Positions 1 to 7,748 are shown, counted from the stretch's first letter. The stretch is DNA of 15,561 bases from Dehalococcoidia bacterium (GCA_030745955.1 JASLNQ010000021.1:1-15561), one strand, 5' to 3'. Numbers and translations: made by a program. The notes: generated by a model from the sequence alone, not told the origin.

Positions 1-632
1 TATATGTAATCGAGTTGCTCCAGCTTCTCCACGTCTTCTTCGCCGCGCTGCGGTGGCTCGACGGGGAGGAGCTGTCGTACCGTCATTTCCTGGACTGCGG
101 TGTTGATGAACTTGGCGTAGATCAGCACGACGCTGTCGACACGTTCCGAAGCGTACTCGTCGACGAGCATTCTGGAGATCGTCACCGTGTCATCGAGGCG
201 TGGTCGGTCTGGTACCGAAAATGCGGCCAGCAAGTCCTGGCCGGTTCTGGTAACGAACCTTTCGCCCTTGCGTCCGGCGCCGATGACACTGATCTCGCCC
301 TCGGTCTGCTGGATGAACTGGCCGGCCGTGCGCTGCAGGTTGCCAACAAGGGCACCGGCGAGACCGCGGTCGGGGGTGATCAGCAGCACGAGGGTTTTCT
401 TGACCGGTCGTACTTTCAACAGGTCGACAGTCTCGGCATCTTCTTCCCTTGCGGCAAGCGCTGCGAGATCGCCCAGTACGTCACGGACTCGATCGGCGTA
501 GGGACGGCCCTCGCGCACCATGTTCTGGGCGCGTGTCATCTTCGACGCCGCAATCATCTGCATGGCGCCCGTGACTTTCGCTGTGTTCGAAACCGATCTG
601 ATTCGGTCTCGTAAATCCTTGGTACTCGGCAA
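1..632 (-). CDS. atpG: ATP synthase F1 subunit gamma, 3' end beyond window
   Basis: The gamma subunit is the central rotor shaft of F1, coupling c-ring rotation to catalysis in the alpha3beta3 head. I read 210 codons; the C-terminal part of a usual ~285-residue protein lies off the left edge. The N-terminus reads MPSTKDLRDRIRSV, followed by TGAMQMIAASKM, the conserved N-terminal coiled-coil helix of the family. Later segments include LLITPDRGLAGALVGN (the usual 'DRGLCG' region) and a typical FINTAVQEMTVRQLLPVEPP stretch. No ATG fits: the start is a TTG at 630-632, chosen because homology begins exactly there. The Shine-Dalgarno sequence is weak. The gene lies 50 bp after atpA in the same operon. 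The family call is secure; only the start codon is inferred. Confidence 0.95.
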   Translation of the reverse strand, partial: MPSTKDLRDRIRSVSNTAKVTGAMQMIAASKMTRAQNMVREGRPYADRVRDVLGDLAALAAREEDAETVDLLKVRPVKKTLVLLITPDRGLAGALVGNLQRTAGQFIQQTEGEISVIGAGRKGERFVTRTGQDLLAAFSVPDRPRLDDTVTISRMLVDEYASERVDSVVLIYAKFINTAVQEMTVRQLLPVEPPQRGEEDVEKLEQLDYI

Positions 633-682
633 TTCTGGGCTCTTGCTGGTTTCTTAGTTCTGCGTGTTCCTGGTTGGTCGGT

Positions 683-2197
683 TTATTTGAGGCTGACCGT
701 CTGCTTGAACGCCGCAGCCGCCTCGTCGAGCTTTGCTTTGTCATCATCGGTGACGTCGCCCGATTCGGCGATGGATTTGAGAACGTCGGGGATGTTAGCG
801 GCGGCATAGTCGTGCCACTGGGCCTCGAACTCCCGCACTTTGTCGACCGCAATGTCGTCGAGTGCTCCCTGGCTGGCGATGTAAATCGCGGCAACCTGGT
901 TTTCGAACGATAACGGTGAGTTTTCATCCTGCTTCAGCAGCTCTGTGATTCTCGCGCCACGCTCAAGCTGGCGACGGGTCACCGCGTCAAGGTCGTCAGT
1001 ACCAAACTGGGCGAATGTCGCCAGCGCCGCGTACTGGGCCATCTCCGACTTGAGCGATCCCGCGACGGCCTTCATGCCCTTTAGCTGGGCCGACGAACCG
1101 ACACGTGTGACGGAGATACCAGAGTTCACGGCCGGCCGGACACCGGAGTTGAAAAGGTCGGGCTCAAGGAAGAGCTGGCCGTCTGTGATCGAAATTACGT
1201 TAGTCGGAACGTAAGCTGAAACGTCACCGGCCTGCGTCTCAATTATCGGCAGCGCAGTGATCGAACCGCCACCGGCCTCCTCGTTCAGGCGGGCGGCACG
1301 TTCGAGCAGGCGGGAGTGGAGGTAAAACACGTCGCCCGGGTAGGCTTCACGACCGGGGGGCCTGCGGAGCAGCAGCGACATTTGCCGGTATGCCCAGGCG
1401 TGCTTGGTAAGGTCATCGTAGACGATCAGGACGTCCTTGCCCTGCGCCATGAAGTACTCGGCCATCGCGCAACCGGCGTAAGGGGCGAGGTACTGCATCG
1501 GTGCCGGGTCGGCAGCGCTTGCGGTGACAACGACGGTGTTGTCGACGGCACCGTTTTCTTCGAGCCGGGTCACGATCTGCGAAACTTTCGAAGCACGCTG
1601 CCCGATGGCCACGTACACGCCGACGATCCCGCTGTCCTTCTGGTTGATAAGCGCATCGATACAGACCGAGGTCTTACCCGTCGCACGGTCGCCAATGACA
1701 AGCTCGCGCTGTCCACGGCCGACCGGGACCATCGCGTCGACGATCTTCAGGCCGAACATCACGGGCTGGTCGACCGATTGCCGGGCGCCGACGCCGGGGG
1801 CGATCTTTTCGACCGGGTAAGACTCGGAGGATGCAATGGCCCCCTTGCCGTCGACCGGGCGTCCGAGCGGGTCGACGACTCTGCCCATCATGGCCTCACC
1901 GACCGGGACTTCGATAATTCGACCGGTGCTGCGGACCTCGTCGCCTTCCCTGATCTGGAGGTAGTCGCCAAGGATCACCGCGCCGACGCTGTCCTCTTCA
2001 AGGTTCAGCGCCAGGCCCAGAATATCGCCGGGGAACTGGAGCAGCTCGCTGTACCGGACTCCTGCGAGCCCGTGCACGCGGGCCACGCCATCTGCGGCTT
2101 CAACAACGGTGCCGACATCGACCTGGGTCAGGTCGCCGCCGAACTCTTCGATTTGCCTCTTGATTACCGAGGCTATGTCCTGACCTCTTACTGCCAT
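683..2197 (-). CDS. atpA: ATP synthase F1 subunit alpha
   Basis: This is the non-catalytic nucleotide-binding subunit of the F1 head. At 504 residues it has the normal family length. The beta-barrel N-domain covers about residues 25-95. The P-loop GDRATGKT is at 169-176, the [12 protein letters not shown] segment at 261-272 and the region [17 protein letters not shown] at 355-371, where Arg365 is the arginine finger reaching into the catalytic beta site. The usual VGGAAQ-type sequence after this Arg is VGSSAQ here, a mild variation. The ATG start is preceded by a purine-rich GGAGAGAGAG (positions 2202-2211), a good ribosome-binding region. It lies 67 bp after atpH and 50 bp before atpG. A long open frame on the opposite strand is only a shadow. 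Confidence 0.98.
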   Translation of the reverse strand: MAVRGQDIASVIKRQIEEFGGDLTQVDVGTVVEAADGVARVHGLAGVRYSELLQFPGDILGLALNLEEDSVGAVILGDYLQIREGDEVRSTGRIIEVPVGEAMMGRVVDPLGRPVDGKGAIASSESYPVEKIAPGVGARQSVDQPVMFGLKIVDAMVPVGRGQRELVIGDRATGKTSVCIDALINQKDSGIVGVYVAIGQRASKVSQIVTRLEENGAVDNTVVVTASAADPAPMQYLAPYAGCAMAEYFMAQGKDVLIVYDDLTKHAWAYRQMSLLLRRPPGREAYPGDVFYLHSRLLERAARLNEEAGGGSITALPIIETQAGDVSAYVPTNVISITDGQLFLEPDLFNSGVRPAVNSGISVTRVGSSAQLKGMKAVAGSLKSEMAQYAALATFAQFGTDDLDAVTRRQLERGARITELLKQDENSPLSFENQVAAIYIASQGALDDIAVDKVREFEAQWHDYAAANIPDVLKSIAESGDVTDDDKAKLDEAAAAFKQTVSLK

Positions 2198-2247
2198 CGG
2201 ACTCTCTCTCCGGGATTCACCCGTATTGCTCTACTTGCCTGTTCGAT

Positions 2248-2261
2248 AGGCCTTTCGGCCT
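2248..2261 (-). other. GNRA-tetraloop hairpin between atpH and atpA
   Basis: In the mRNA sense the sequence is AGGCC-GAAA-GGCCT, a perfect 5-bp stem closed by a GAAA (GNRA) tetraloop. It starts 3 bp beyond the atpH stop codon and ends about 50 bp before the atpA start. There is no U-tract, so it is not an intrinsic terminator. An RNA-stability or processing element within the operon transcript is possible; this role is inferred from structure only. Confidence 0.45.
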
Positions 2262-2264
2262 CAA

Positions 2265-2801
2265 CTAAACCGGCCTAACGGCCAGGCTCTCACGCATTGC
2301 CCGTAACTGTGTTCGCGTGCTCCCGTCCATGAGGTGGTCGCCGACTTTCGCCACGACCCCACCAATGATTTCGGGATCCACGCTTTCTGTGATTATCACT
2401 TCGTCACGCCCCACCAGTTTCGCCAGTCCCACGGCCAGGAGGTCGCGTTGTCCAGCATCGAGCGGGACCGCCGTGACTACCTCGGCCCTTGCGATGCCGC
2501 GGTGGGCATCTGTCATTTCACCAAACACCCGGTACATGTCCGGGAATTTGGAGATGTCACGGTTCAGTGTCATGAGGTTGACGGTGTTCCTTACCAGCGC
2601 TTCAACATCCGCAAGAAGTTTTCCGATGCCGTCGAGTTTCGCGGTGTCCGACACCTGCGGTGCGTCCAGGAAACCCATCACATCGGAATCGCCAAGCACC
2701 TCGGCGACGCGTGCAAGGTCCTCTTCCCAGCGGTCCAGGGCATCGTGCTCCTGGGCCAGCTCGAAAGCTGCCTGTGCGTATCTTCGTCCGGTTGCTGCCA
2801 T
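2265..2801 (-). CDS. atpH: ATP synthase F1 subunit delta (OSCP)
   Basis: The delta subunit sits on top of F1 and joins it to the peripheral b-stalk. At 178 residues it is the standard length. The N-terminal helical domain starts with the family signature AATGRRYAQAAFELAQE and runs to about residue 105. The C-terminal domain contains ARAEVVTAVPLDAGQR and ends with the conserved DPEIIGGVVAKVGDHLMDGSTR block, which matches the usual delta-subunit C-terminal motif. The start is ATG at 2799-2801, 27 bp after the atpF stop; the ribosome-binding site is weak. Placement between atpF and atpA is the canonical bacterial order. Confidence 0.96.
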   Translation of the reverse strand: MAATGRRYAQAAFELAQEHDALDRWEEDLARVAEVLGDSDVMGFLDAPQVSDTAKLDGIGKLLADVEALVRNTVNLMTLNRDISKFPDMYRVFGEMTDAHRGIARAEVVTAVPLDAGQRDLLAVGLAKLVGRDEVIITESVDPEIIGGVVAKVGDHLMDGSTRTQLRAMRESLAVRPV

Positions 2802-2828
2802 GTTTGGCTAGAGTTCCCGCAGGGGGTT

Positions 2829-3329
2829 CTAGTTCTTCCTCTCGCTCAGACCTTCCTCCAGGACCTTATCGATAAGGCCGGAGTGGGCCGATGCATCAAG
2901 CGACTTTTCAACGATTCGTTCAGCTGCGGATACTGCGAGACCGGCGAATTCCTTGCGGACTTCTTCCACCGCGGCGTCTTTTTCGCGAGTGATTTCGGCA
3001 CGTGCACGTTCGAGCATCGAGTCGACCTCTTCGCGTGCGCGCCCACGCTCCTGCTCACGGAGCTTTATTGCAGCTTCGCGTGCTTCTGCCACAATGTTCT
3101 GGCCTTCTTGCCGGGCCGTCGCGATTTCCGCTTCCACCTTCTCAGCCGACGACGCCGCTTCGAGGCGCGCCGTTTCGGCGGCTTCCAGGCTTTCCCTGAT
3201 CTTCTGCGATCGGCTGTCGAGCATGCCCACTATCGGGCCGTACGCCAGCTTGTAAAGCAGGAAGAACAGGATCAGGAAACTGACTAACTGAGTTAGCAGC
3301 TGCTGAACTGTTATTCCAAGCGCATCCAT
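2829..3329 (-). CDS. atpF: ATP synthase Fo subunit b
   Basis: Subunit b forms the peripheral stator stalk between Fo and delta/alpha. The 166-residue protein has one N-terminal membrane span (about residues 11-28, VSFLILFFLLYKLAYGPI) followed by a long, highly charged helix rich in Ala/Glu/Arg with alternating basic and acidic residues, typical of the b-dimer coiled coil. The ending FAGLAVSAAERIVEKSLD resembles the delta-binding region of other b subunits. The ATG at 3327-3329 has an AAGGA ribosome-binding site 6 nt upstream (3336-3340). There is a single b gene, so no b/b' pair is seen here. It is 106 bp after atpE, and that gap holds a hairpin touching the ribosome-binding site. Confidence 0.96.
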   Translation of the reverse strand: MDALGITVQQLLTQLVSFLILFFLLYKLAYGPIVGMLDSRSQKIRESLEAAETARLEAASSAEKVEAEIATARQEGQNIVAEAREAAIKLREQERGRAREEVDSMLERARAEITREKDAAVEEVRKEFAGLAVSAAERIVEKSLDASAHSGLIDKVLEEGLSERKN

Positions 3330-3335
3330 AGTCGT

Positions 3336-3360
3336 TCCTTCCGACGGTTATCGACCGTCG
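3336..3360 (-). promoter_or_regulatory. Hairpin next to the atpF ribosome-binding site
   Basis: In the mRNA sense CGACGGT-CGATA-ACCGTCG forms a perfect 7-bp stem (3342-3360). It directly abuts the AAGGA ribosome-binding site of atpF (3336-3340). The distal arm (GTCG) could instead pair with CGAC just before the start codon, placing the ribosome-binding site in a loop. The two pairings exclude each other. This could tune translation of subunit b relative to its neighbours, but that is inference from base pairing only. Confidence 0.4.
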
Positions 3361-3435
3361 ACACCGGGCCGCTGGTGTTCCCCGGCACAAAGGTAATAAA
3401 CCATGCGCCGGCGGGCCATGCGGTTGCCGATTTGC

Positions 3436-3731
<296 letters not shown>

Positions 3732-3765
3732 ACGCCTTAAACAAGAGGAACTTTTCGCTTTAGGG

Positions 3766-5049
3766 CTAGTGGTCCTCCGCGTGGCTGTCGTGATCACCGT
3801 GACTCGCGACCGCCATGACGCCAAATACAAGTGTGAGCATTGCGAAGATAAACGCCTGGATAATACCCACGAACAACTCCAGGCCCATGAACGGGATAAT
3901 TCCGATCAGCGGTAGCAGGAATGCCATCGATATCAGTAGTATCTCGCCCGCAAACATGTTCCCAAACAAACGGAATGTAAAGCTGACCATCCGCGTGAGT
4001 TCACCGAACCCTTCGAGAACCCCGACGAATACCGCTATCGGACTGTTCTTAAACGGGTTGACCGCGAACTTCCCGCCGTAACCGCGGAATCCGAGTGCGC
4101 GGAAACCCCAGACCTGAACGGTGAACATTGCAACAATGGCAATGGCGAGGGTGGTGTTGATATCGGTGCTTGCGCCACGCAGGTACGGGACCAGCAGACC
4201 TGCCGTCTTCCCCTCGAAGCTATAGCTTTTCTCACCATCACCACCATCGTCATAAATGAAGGTCTCTTTTACGACGCCTTCTTCAATGTCGTGGTGGATG
4301 CTCTCGAGTGGATCGAGGTGAGCGAGGTCTCCGCCATCCTTGATGGCGCCTTCTATATCTTGGAGGTCGTCTTCTGTAAAGCTGACGATCTTGTTCAGGG
4401 GCACCCGAGCCTGCTCACCCCGGCCCAGGGGAACAATTGAGCCATCGAAGGCAACAAATGTGTCTTCCCCGTGTTCTTCCAGCAGGTGCACCAGCGCCGC
4501 GGCTTCTATTTGCTCGGTGGTGTAACCGGGGTGGTCTTTTTTTACCTCGGCTTCAAACTCTTCTGCGTGGTGGTGGACCCACTCTTCGATCGATTCGATC
4601 CTGCCAATTGACCCGACGCCGGGCAGGACTCCCACCCAGTTTGAGATCACGACCACGAGGAAGATGGCAGTCGCCAGCGGAAGGAATCGACGGCCAGACT
4701 TCGGCTCGCCACCCGCCACGCCGTCGGCAGTACTGGAGAAGAACTCGTAAATAACTTCCAGGAGGTTCTGCAGGCCTGTCGGCACATCCGACATTTTTCG
4801 GGTGGCGCGCCAGGCAATGAAGATAAGCATTATCCCGGCGAACCAGAACATGATGGTCGAGTTCAGGAGCGGGTAGCTGCCGATGAATGCGACGCGCTCA
4901 GCCGGAACTGAGATAAACGGGATCGGGCCGCCGAGGAAACCGAGGCCAAACGATGCGCCGAGTGCTCCGCCGGCGACTGAGACCAGAAGGGCCGCTACTG
5001 CGGCAATGGCGATTACAAGGAGTTTGGGACTAGAGAAGAGCTTCCCCAA
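3766..5049 (-). CDS. atpB: ATP synthase Fo subunit a, enlarged by an acidic insertion
   Basis: Subunit a provides the two half-channels for protons at the c-ring. The family core is clear: the block FTFRLFGNMFAGE holds the essential Arg360 and Glu369, GIIQAFIFAMLTLVFG holds Gln398, and STDINTTLAIAI marks the third core helix. It is 427 residues against the usual 230-270. Two additions explain this. One is an extra N-terminal hydrophobic segment (about 10-32). The other is an acidic insertion at about 148-285, between core helices 2 (123-145) and 3, a loop that faces the outside in the known fold. The C-terminus is a His/Asp-rich tail (SHGDHDSHAEDH). The start is taken as TTG at 5047-5049, with only a weak ribosome-binding site. 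Identity is certain; the start is less so. Confidence 0.95.
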   Translation of the reverse strand: MGKLFSSPKLLVIAIAAVAALLVSVAGGALGASFGLGFLGGPIPFISVPAERVAFIGSYPLLNSTIMFWFAGIMLIFIAWRATRKMSDVPTGLQNLLEVIYEFFSSTADGVAGGEPKSGRRFLPLATAIFLVVVISNWVGVLPGVGSIGRIESIEEWVHHHAEEFEAEVKKDHPGYTTEQIEAAALVHLLEEHGEDTFVAFDGSIVPLGRGEQARVPLNKIVSFTEDDLQDIEGAIKDGGDLAHLDPLESIHHDIEEGVVKETFIYDDGGDGEKSYSFEGKTAGLLVPYLRGASTDINTTLAIAIVAMFTVQVWGFRALGFRGYGGKFAVNPFKNSPIAVFVGVLEGFGELTRMVSFTFRLFGNMFAGEILLISMAFLLPLIGIIPFMGLELFVGIIQAFIFAMLTLVFGVMAVASHGDHDSHAEDH

Positions 5050-5087
5050 CCGATGTATACCTGGTTCTCTTTCGTTCTCTCTGGCAG

Positions 5088-5369
5088 TTACTGCCCCCGG
5101 CGTATCGCGCGAAGGAGCCGGATCATGCCAACAAAGGCCGTCAGCACACCCAGCGCCAGCCCCGAAATCGTAAGGACAGGTGCCGTATCAAATTGTCTAT
5201 CGAGCCAGTATCCGCCGTAGGTCCCCAGGACGATGGTCGTCCCGACAAACCAGCCGATACCGCCTACTCGCCCCAACAACGCTAACGTCGCTGGCCAGTC
5301 ACTTTTGGCACGTCCCCGAGAACTGTCGTTCTCTTCCTGGTTATCGGGCGTTTTTGGTGCGCCAGACAC
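5088..5369 (-). CDS. atpZ: AtpZ/AtpI-family small membrane protein
   Basis: This is a 93-residue protein with two membrane spans (about 29-53 and 63-85) and the family hallmark GGYWLDRQFDTAPVLT between them, matching the 'ATPase gene 1' (AtpZ/AtpI) group. Members are encoded first in atp operons and are linked to Mg2+/Ca2+ supply or to c-ring assembly; the role here is by family only. The N-terminal 25 residues are polar and probably cytoplasmic. The start is GTG at 5367-5369, with AAGGG 7 nt upstream (5377-5381). It is 38 bp before atpB. No second, longer AtpI is present in the window. Confidence 0.85.
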   Translation of the reverse strand: MSGAPKTPDNQEENDSSRGRAKSDWPATLALLGRVGGIGWFVGTTIVLGTYGGYWLDRQFDTAPVLTISGLALGVLTAFVGMIRLLRAIRRGQ

Positions 5370-5402
5370 AGGTAAACCCTTGCTCTAAATGACCGATTGT
5401 GC

Positions 5403-5434
5403 ATGCTATCACGGAGGTTTCGCATTCGTAACAA
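5403..5434 (-). promoter_or_regulatory. Candidate atp operon promoter (weak)
   Basis: On the minus strand a TG-a-TAGCAT extended -10-like element occupies 5403-5408 (hexamer), with TTGTTA at 5429-5434 as a poor -35. The spacing is 20 bp, longer than optimal. Transcription would start near 5396, some 27 bp before the atpZ start. The match is modest and other positions are possible. Confidence 0.25.
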
Positions 5435-5595
5435 TCGCACCGCCGAATCGGGATTATTTTTGATCGGAGAGCGATACCCGTCACAACGTGCGCGTTGCCC
5501 TGCTCCCGACCCCTGCGTGGGGATGCAGACCGATCCTGCAAATTGGTCCTCTTTCCCACCGATTCGTTGTGCCGCACTTGATCCGGGCGGGCAGA

Positions 5596-5654
5596 CGCAA
5601 ACGGTAGAGACAGGGTCAGGGCTGACTGAACCGTATGGCCGTCCGACGTTTGCG
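5596..5654. repeat. Nested inverted repeat in the atp upstream region
   Basis: CGCAAACG (5596-5603) and CGTTTGCG (5647-5654) are perfect 8-bp complements. Between them GTCAG-GG-CTGAC (5615-5626) forms its own 5-bp hairpin. The arrangement could fold as an RNA multi-helix element in a leader or 3' region, or act as a protein-binding site. The sequence alone does not decide. Confidence 0.4.
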
Positions 5655-5763
5655 GTTGATCCCCCCGCTCCGGCCGGGAAGAGGGCGGGTCACACCGCGT
5701 ATGCGGGGCTGCGCCAACAGTGAAACTTCCTTTACCCGCTGACAATGTCCGCAGGCAGCGTTG

Positions 5764-6372
5764 CTAGCTGCCGGAAACCGGTTTGTCGCCACCCGGATCG
5801 GGCGTGCCACCACCGGGATCGGCGCCCGTGTCGAGATCGCCCAGGTCGAGTGATTCGATAAAGTCGGCGAACGCCGAGAGTTTCTGACGCTCTTCCTCGC
5901 CCACCGGACCGCCGCCCTCTCCCCCATGGTCTTCATGCTCCTGGGCGCCGACAACCGCGAGCCCGCTTTCCTTGTCGAGCCGCACGCCGCACTTCTCCAT
6001 CACTTCCGGAGTGGCGAATATCTGCACGCTGGCACGCACGGCAAGGGCGATGGCGTCGGAAGGACGGGCGTCGATTTCAACGTTCTTGTCGCCCTGTTTC
6101 ACTACTACGGATGCGAAGTAGGTGTCGTTCTCCATGTTCGACACGACTATGTGGTCGATTTCACCCCCGAGGTCGCGAATCGCGTTGTGGAGCAGGTCGT
6201 GGGTGAGCGGTCGGGGGACGGAGACTTCCTGGAGGCGGACCGCGATTGCATCGGCTTCAGGCGGGCCGATCCAGATCGGCAGGTAGCGATCGTTCTCTTT
6301 TTCCTTGAGGATTACGACGCGCTGATGATTGAGCAAACTGACCCGAATGCTGTCTATTACAAGCTCCATCAT
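5764..6372 (-). CDS. Bifunctional nuclease family protein (DUF151)
   Basis: It belongs to the BFN/DUF151 family (members reported with DNase/RNase activity; the cellular role in bacteria is poorly known). Family motifs are PIWIGPPEADAIA (about 32-44), RPLTHDLL (54-61) and EIDARPSDAIALAVR (99-113). After the core, an acidic, Gly/His-rich linker leads to KLSAFADFIESLDLGDL (164-180), the short helix often found at the end of these proteins, and then a low-complexity tail with two PGG-type repeats. The start is the ATG at 6370-6372: a GGAGG lies 8 nt upstream (6381-6385) and family similarity begins at MELVIDSIRVSL. Two upstream in-frame starts lack this support. Length is 202 residues. Confidence 0.9.
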   Translation of the reverse strand: MMELVIDSIRVSLLNHQRVVILKEKENDRYLPIWIGPPEADAIAVRLQEVSVPRPLTHDLLHNAIRDLGGEIDHIVVSNMENDTYFASVVVKQGDKNVEIDARPSDAIALAVRASVQIFATPEVMEKCGVRLDKESGLAVVGAQEHEDHGGEGGGPVGEEERQKLSAFADFIESLDLGDLDTGADPGGGTPDPGGDKPVSGS

Positions 6373-6380
6373 ATTGTCAG

Positions 6381-6385
6381 CCTCC
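6381..6385 (-). promoter_or_regulatory. Ribosome-binding site deciding the DUF151 start
   Basis: GGAGG in the mRNA sense, 8 nt before the ATG at 6370-6372. It favours this start over an ATG 15 nt upstream that has no such site. Confidence 0.7.
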
Positions 6386-6472
6386 ATCGCTACACCAGCC
6401 AGGTGGCAGCACCGCCAGGTTCCGGCGATGCCAGTTTGCAGCACAATACGACCCGCCCTGAGCCAGCGTACC

Positions 6473-6502
6473 TTTATCGGACCCGTGCCTGACCGAGTTC
6501 AA
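6473..6502 (-). promoter_or_regulatory. Candidate promoter of the DUF151 gene
   Basis: On the minus strand TTGAAC (6497-6502) is followed after 18 bp by GATAAA (6473-6478); each matches its consensus at four of six positions. It lies in the 197-bp gap between the DUF951 gene and the DUF151 gene, leaving a leader of roughly 95 nt. Statistical support is weak. Confidence 0.28.
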
Positions 6503-6569
6503 GCTTACACCGGGCAACTGCCTACCGAGCACTCGGCGCGGCAGCTCTCGTGGTGATTCTTCGTGGTCG

Positions 6570-6755
6570 TCATTCCGTTCGGGCGACCGTCCGCCGCTCG
6601 GCGTCCTTCCGGGTGAGCATTACTCGTCGCTCACATTTCAGGCACTTCAACCCGATATCGGCGCCAATCCGATAAACCTCCCACTCGCGCCCGCCACACG
6701 GGTGCTGCTTCTTGAGGGTTATACGGTCGCCGACCCTAAACGGAGTTCTTTCCAT
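6570..6755 (-). CDS. DUF951 family small protein
   Basis: This is a 61-residue protein of the DUF951 family, found mainly in Firmicutes and Chloroflexota and of unknown function. The hallmarks are visible: VGDRITLKKQHPCGGREWEV near the start, then GADIGLKCLKCERRVMLTR. Cys20, Cys38 and Cys41, with His18 nearby, suggest a small metal-binding knuckle, and the VGD...L...HPCGG half resembles a small beta-barrel, so nucleic-acid binding is conceivable but unproven. The start is ATG at 6753-6755, with a weak AGG element upstream. It lies 45 bp after pyrF on the same strand and may share its transcript. Confidence 0.88.
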   Translation of the reverse strand: MERTPFRVGDRITLKKQHPCGGREWEVYRIGADIGLKCLKCERRVMLTRKDAERRTVARTE

Positions 6756-6800
6756 TGGATGAACCTGCGGCCAGACGGGTCTGGGAGATTTGCGCGAAAC

Positions 6801-7655
6801 CTATTCGATTTCGACCGTCTGCGGGTTGAACCCACCCGACTTGAGGGCCTGGTTGATCTGGTCGCGCAGGATCCGCGCAGCCCTGCGGGCTTCATTGTCG
6901 AAGTCTTCGGGGTTTCTCGATGCGTAGATGATTCCCCTTGAGGAGTTGATGATGAACCCACCGCCCTGTGCATTGACCCCGGCGCGGGCAGTTTCCGCGG
7001 CGTCGCCGCCCTGCGCTCCGACCCCGGGGATGAGGAAATGTGGCTCCGGGTGACGGGAGCGGAGCGTGCGCAGGTCGTCGGGGAACGTCGCGCCAACCAC
7101 GAGACCAACATTTTCGGTCCCCGCCCAGCGGTCGGCCATTCTCGCGACTACGTCGAAGACCTGTGTTGCACCCTCCGTGCCATCGACCACAAGGTCCTGA
7201 ATATCCCTCGAGCTGGGGTTGGAGGTGCGGCATACGATGTACACACCACGGCCGGGATACTGCAGGAACGGTTCGACAGAATCGCTGCCCTGGTACGCGT
7301 AAATGGTGGCGATATCGACGTCCCACACCTCGAACATGGCGGTGGCGTAGGCGGTCGCAGTCATCAAGATGTCACCGCGTTTGCCGTCGCCGATAATCAC
7401 ATGATCGGGGGCGACATCTCGAATGTGCTGAATTGTCTTTTCGAGAATCCGCATGCCCTCGACGCCCATCGCTTCGTAGTAGGCGAGCTGGGGTTTGTAG
7501 GCCGAGACAACATCCTTCGTGGCATCGATGATCGCACAGTTGAACGCCGCTACATCGTCGATCGGCACCCGGTCGGGGGTTGGGTCGAGACCGACACAGA
7601 CCAGGCTGTTCATTTTGGCCGCTGCGGAATCCAGTCTCTCGAACATTGTCTGCAA
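6801..7655 (-). CDS. pyrF: Orotidine 5'-phosphate decarboxylase (type 2)
   Basis: The enzyme converts OMP to UMP, the last step of de novo pyrimidine synthesis, in the cytoplasm. At 284 residues it fits the longer type 2 subfamily. It shows VCVGLDPTPDR (19-29, substrate-binding Asp24), Lys54 in SAYKPQLAYYE, and the catalytic DxKxxD signature IIGDGKRGDI with Asp90, Lys92 and Asp95. The phosphate-gripping loops IPGVGAQGGD (209-218) and SSRGI (238-242) follow. The start is TTG at 7653-7655, because AAGGAGG lies 5 nt upstream (7661-7667); an ATG three codons later would be 14 nt away. No other pyr gene is adjacent. It is divergent from the glycosylase gene. Confidence 0.97.
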   Translation of the reverse strand: MQTMFERLDSAAAKMNSLVCVGLDPTPDRVPIDDVAAFNCAIIDATKDVVSAYKPQLAYYEAMGVEGMRILEKTIQHIRDVAPDHVIIGDGKRGDILMTATAYATAMFEVWDVDIATIYAYQGSDSVEPFLQYPGRGVYIVCRTSNPSSRDIQDLVVDGTEGATQVFDVVARMADRWAGTENVGLVVGATFPDDLRTLRSRHPEPHFLIPGVGAQGGDAAETARAGVNAQGGGFIINSSRGIIYASRNPEDFDNEARRAARILRDQINQALKSGGFNPQTVEIE

Positions 7656-7660
7656 GACGG

Positions 7661-7667
7661 CCTCCTT
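7661..7667 (-). promoter_or_regulatory. Strong ribosome-binding site of pyrF
   Basis: AAGGAGG in the mRNA sense, the best Shine-Dalgarno match in the window, 5 nt before a TTG. It supports the TTG start rather than the ATG nine bases later. Confidence 0.75.
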
Positions 7668-7719
7668 TTTTCAGCCAGGGATCTGGGCTGCTGAACACAG
7701 ATTGCAGGTATCTACGGCG

Positions 7720-7748
7720 GTTAGAATTCCCACTCCTATCAGTCACAA
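7720..7748 (-). promoter_or_regulatory. Candidate pyrF promoter
   Basis: On the minus strand TTGTGA (7743-7748) and TCTAAC (7720-7725) are separated by exactly 17 bp, each matching its consensus at four of six positions. It lies in the divergent pyrF/glycosylase intergenic region and would give a leader of about 60 nt. Confidence 0.33.

Larger units (their letters stand above)
5370..5763. other. 394-bp intergenic region upstream of the atp operon
   Basis: No convincing gene is seen. Open frames exist on both strands, but none resembles a known family and the minus-strand one would overlap atpZ. The region holds a weak promoter candidate near 5403-5434, an 8-bp inverted repeat enclosing a small hairpin (5596-5654), and a GC-rich stretch with a CCGGCCGG palindrome at 5670-5677. 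It probably combines the 3' end of the upstream transcript with the promoter and leader of the atp operon. Confidence 0.6.

Noticed and set aside
1316..2278. Open frame of 320 codons on the plus strand opposite atpA
   Set aside because: It is the complementary-strand shadow of a highly conserved atpA; its translation shows no family features.
2334..3287. Open frame of 317 codons on the plus strand opposite atpH and atpF
   Set aside because: It covers two well-supported genes on the other strand and their gap; composition is that of a shadow frame.
3401..3422. Direct repeat CCATGCG twice in the atpE-atpF gap
   Set aside because: Seven bases repeated once in GC-rich DNA is within chance expectation.
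5397..5723. Open frame of 108 codons on the plus strand in the same gap
   Set aside because: No ribosome-binding site and no recognisable domain; composition is low in hydrophobic core residues.
5341..5745. Open frame of 134 codons on the minus strand upstream of atpZ
   Set aside because: It overlaps the atpZ start in another frame, resembles no known protein, and lies where promoter and leader sequences are expected.
6548..6567. Direct repeat TCGTGGT twice at 13-bp spacing next to the DUF951 stop
   Set aside because: Two short copies only; no array and no partner sites, so it is likely chance.
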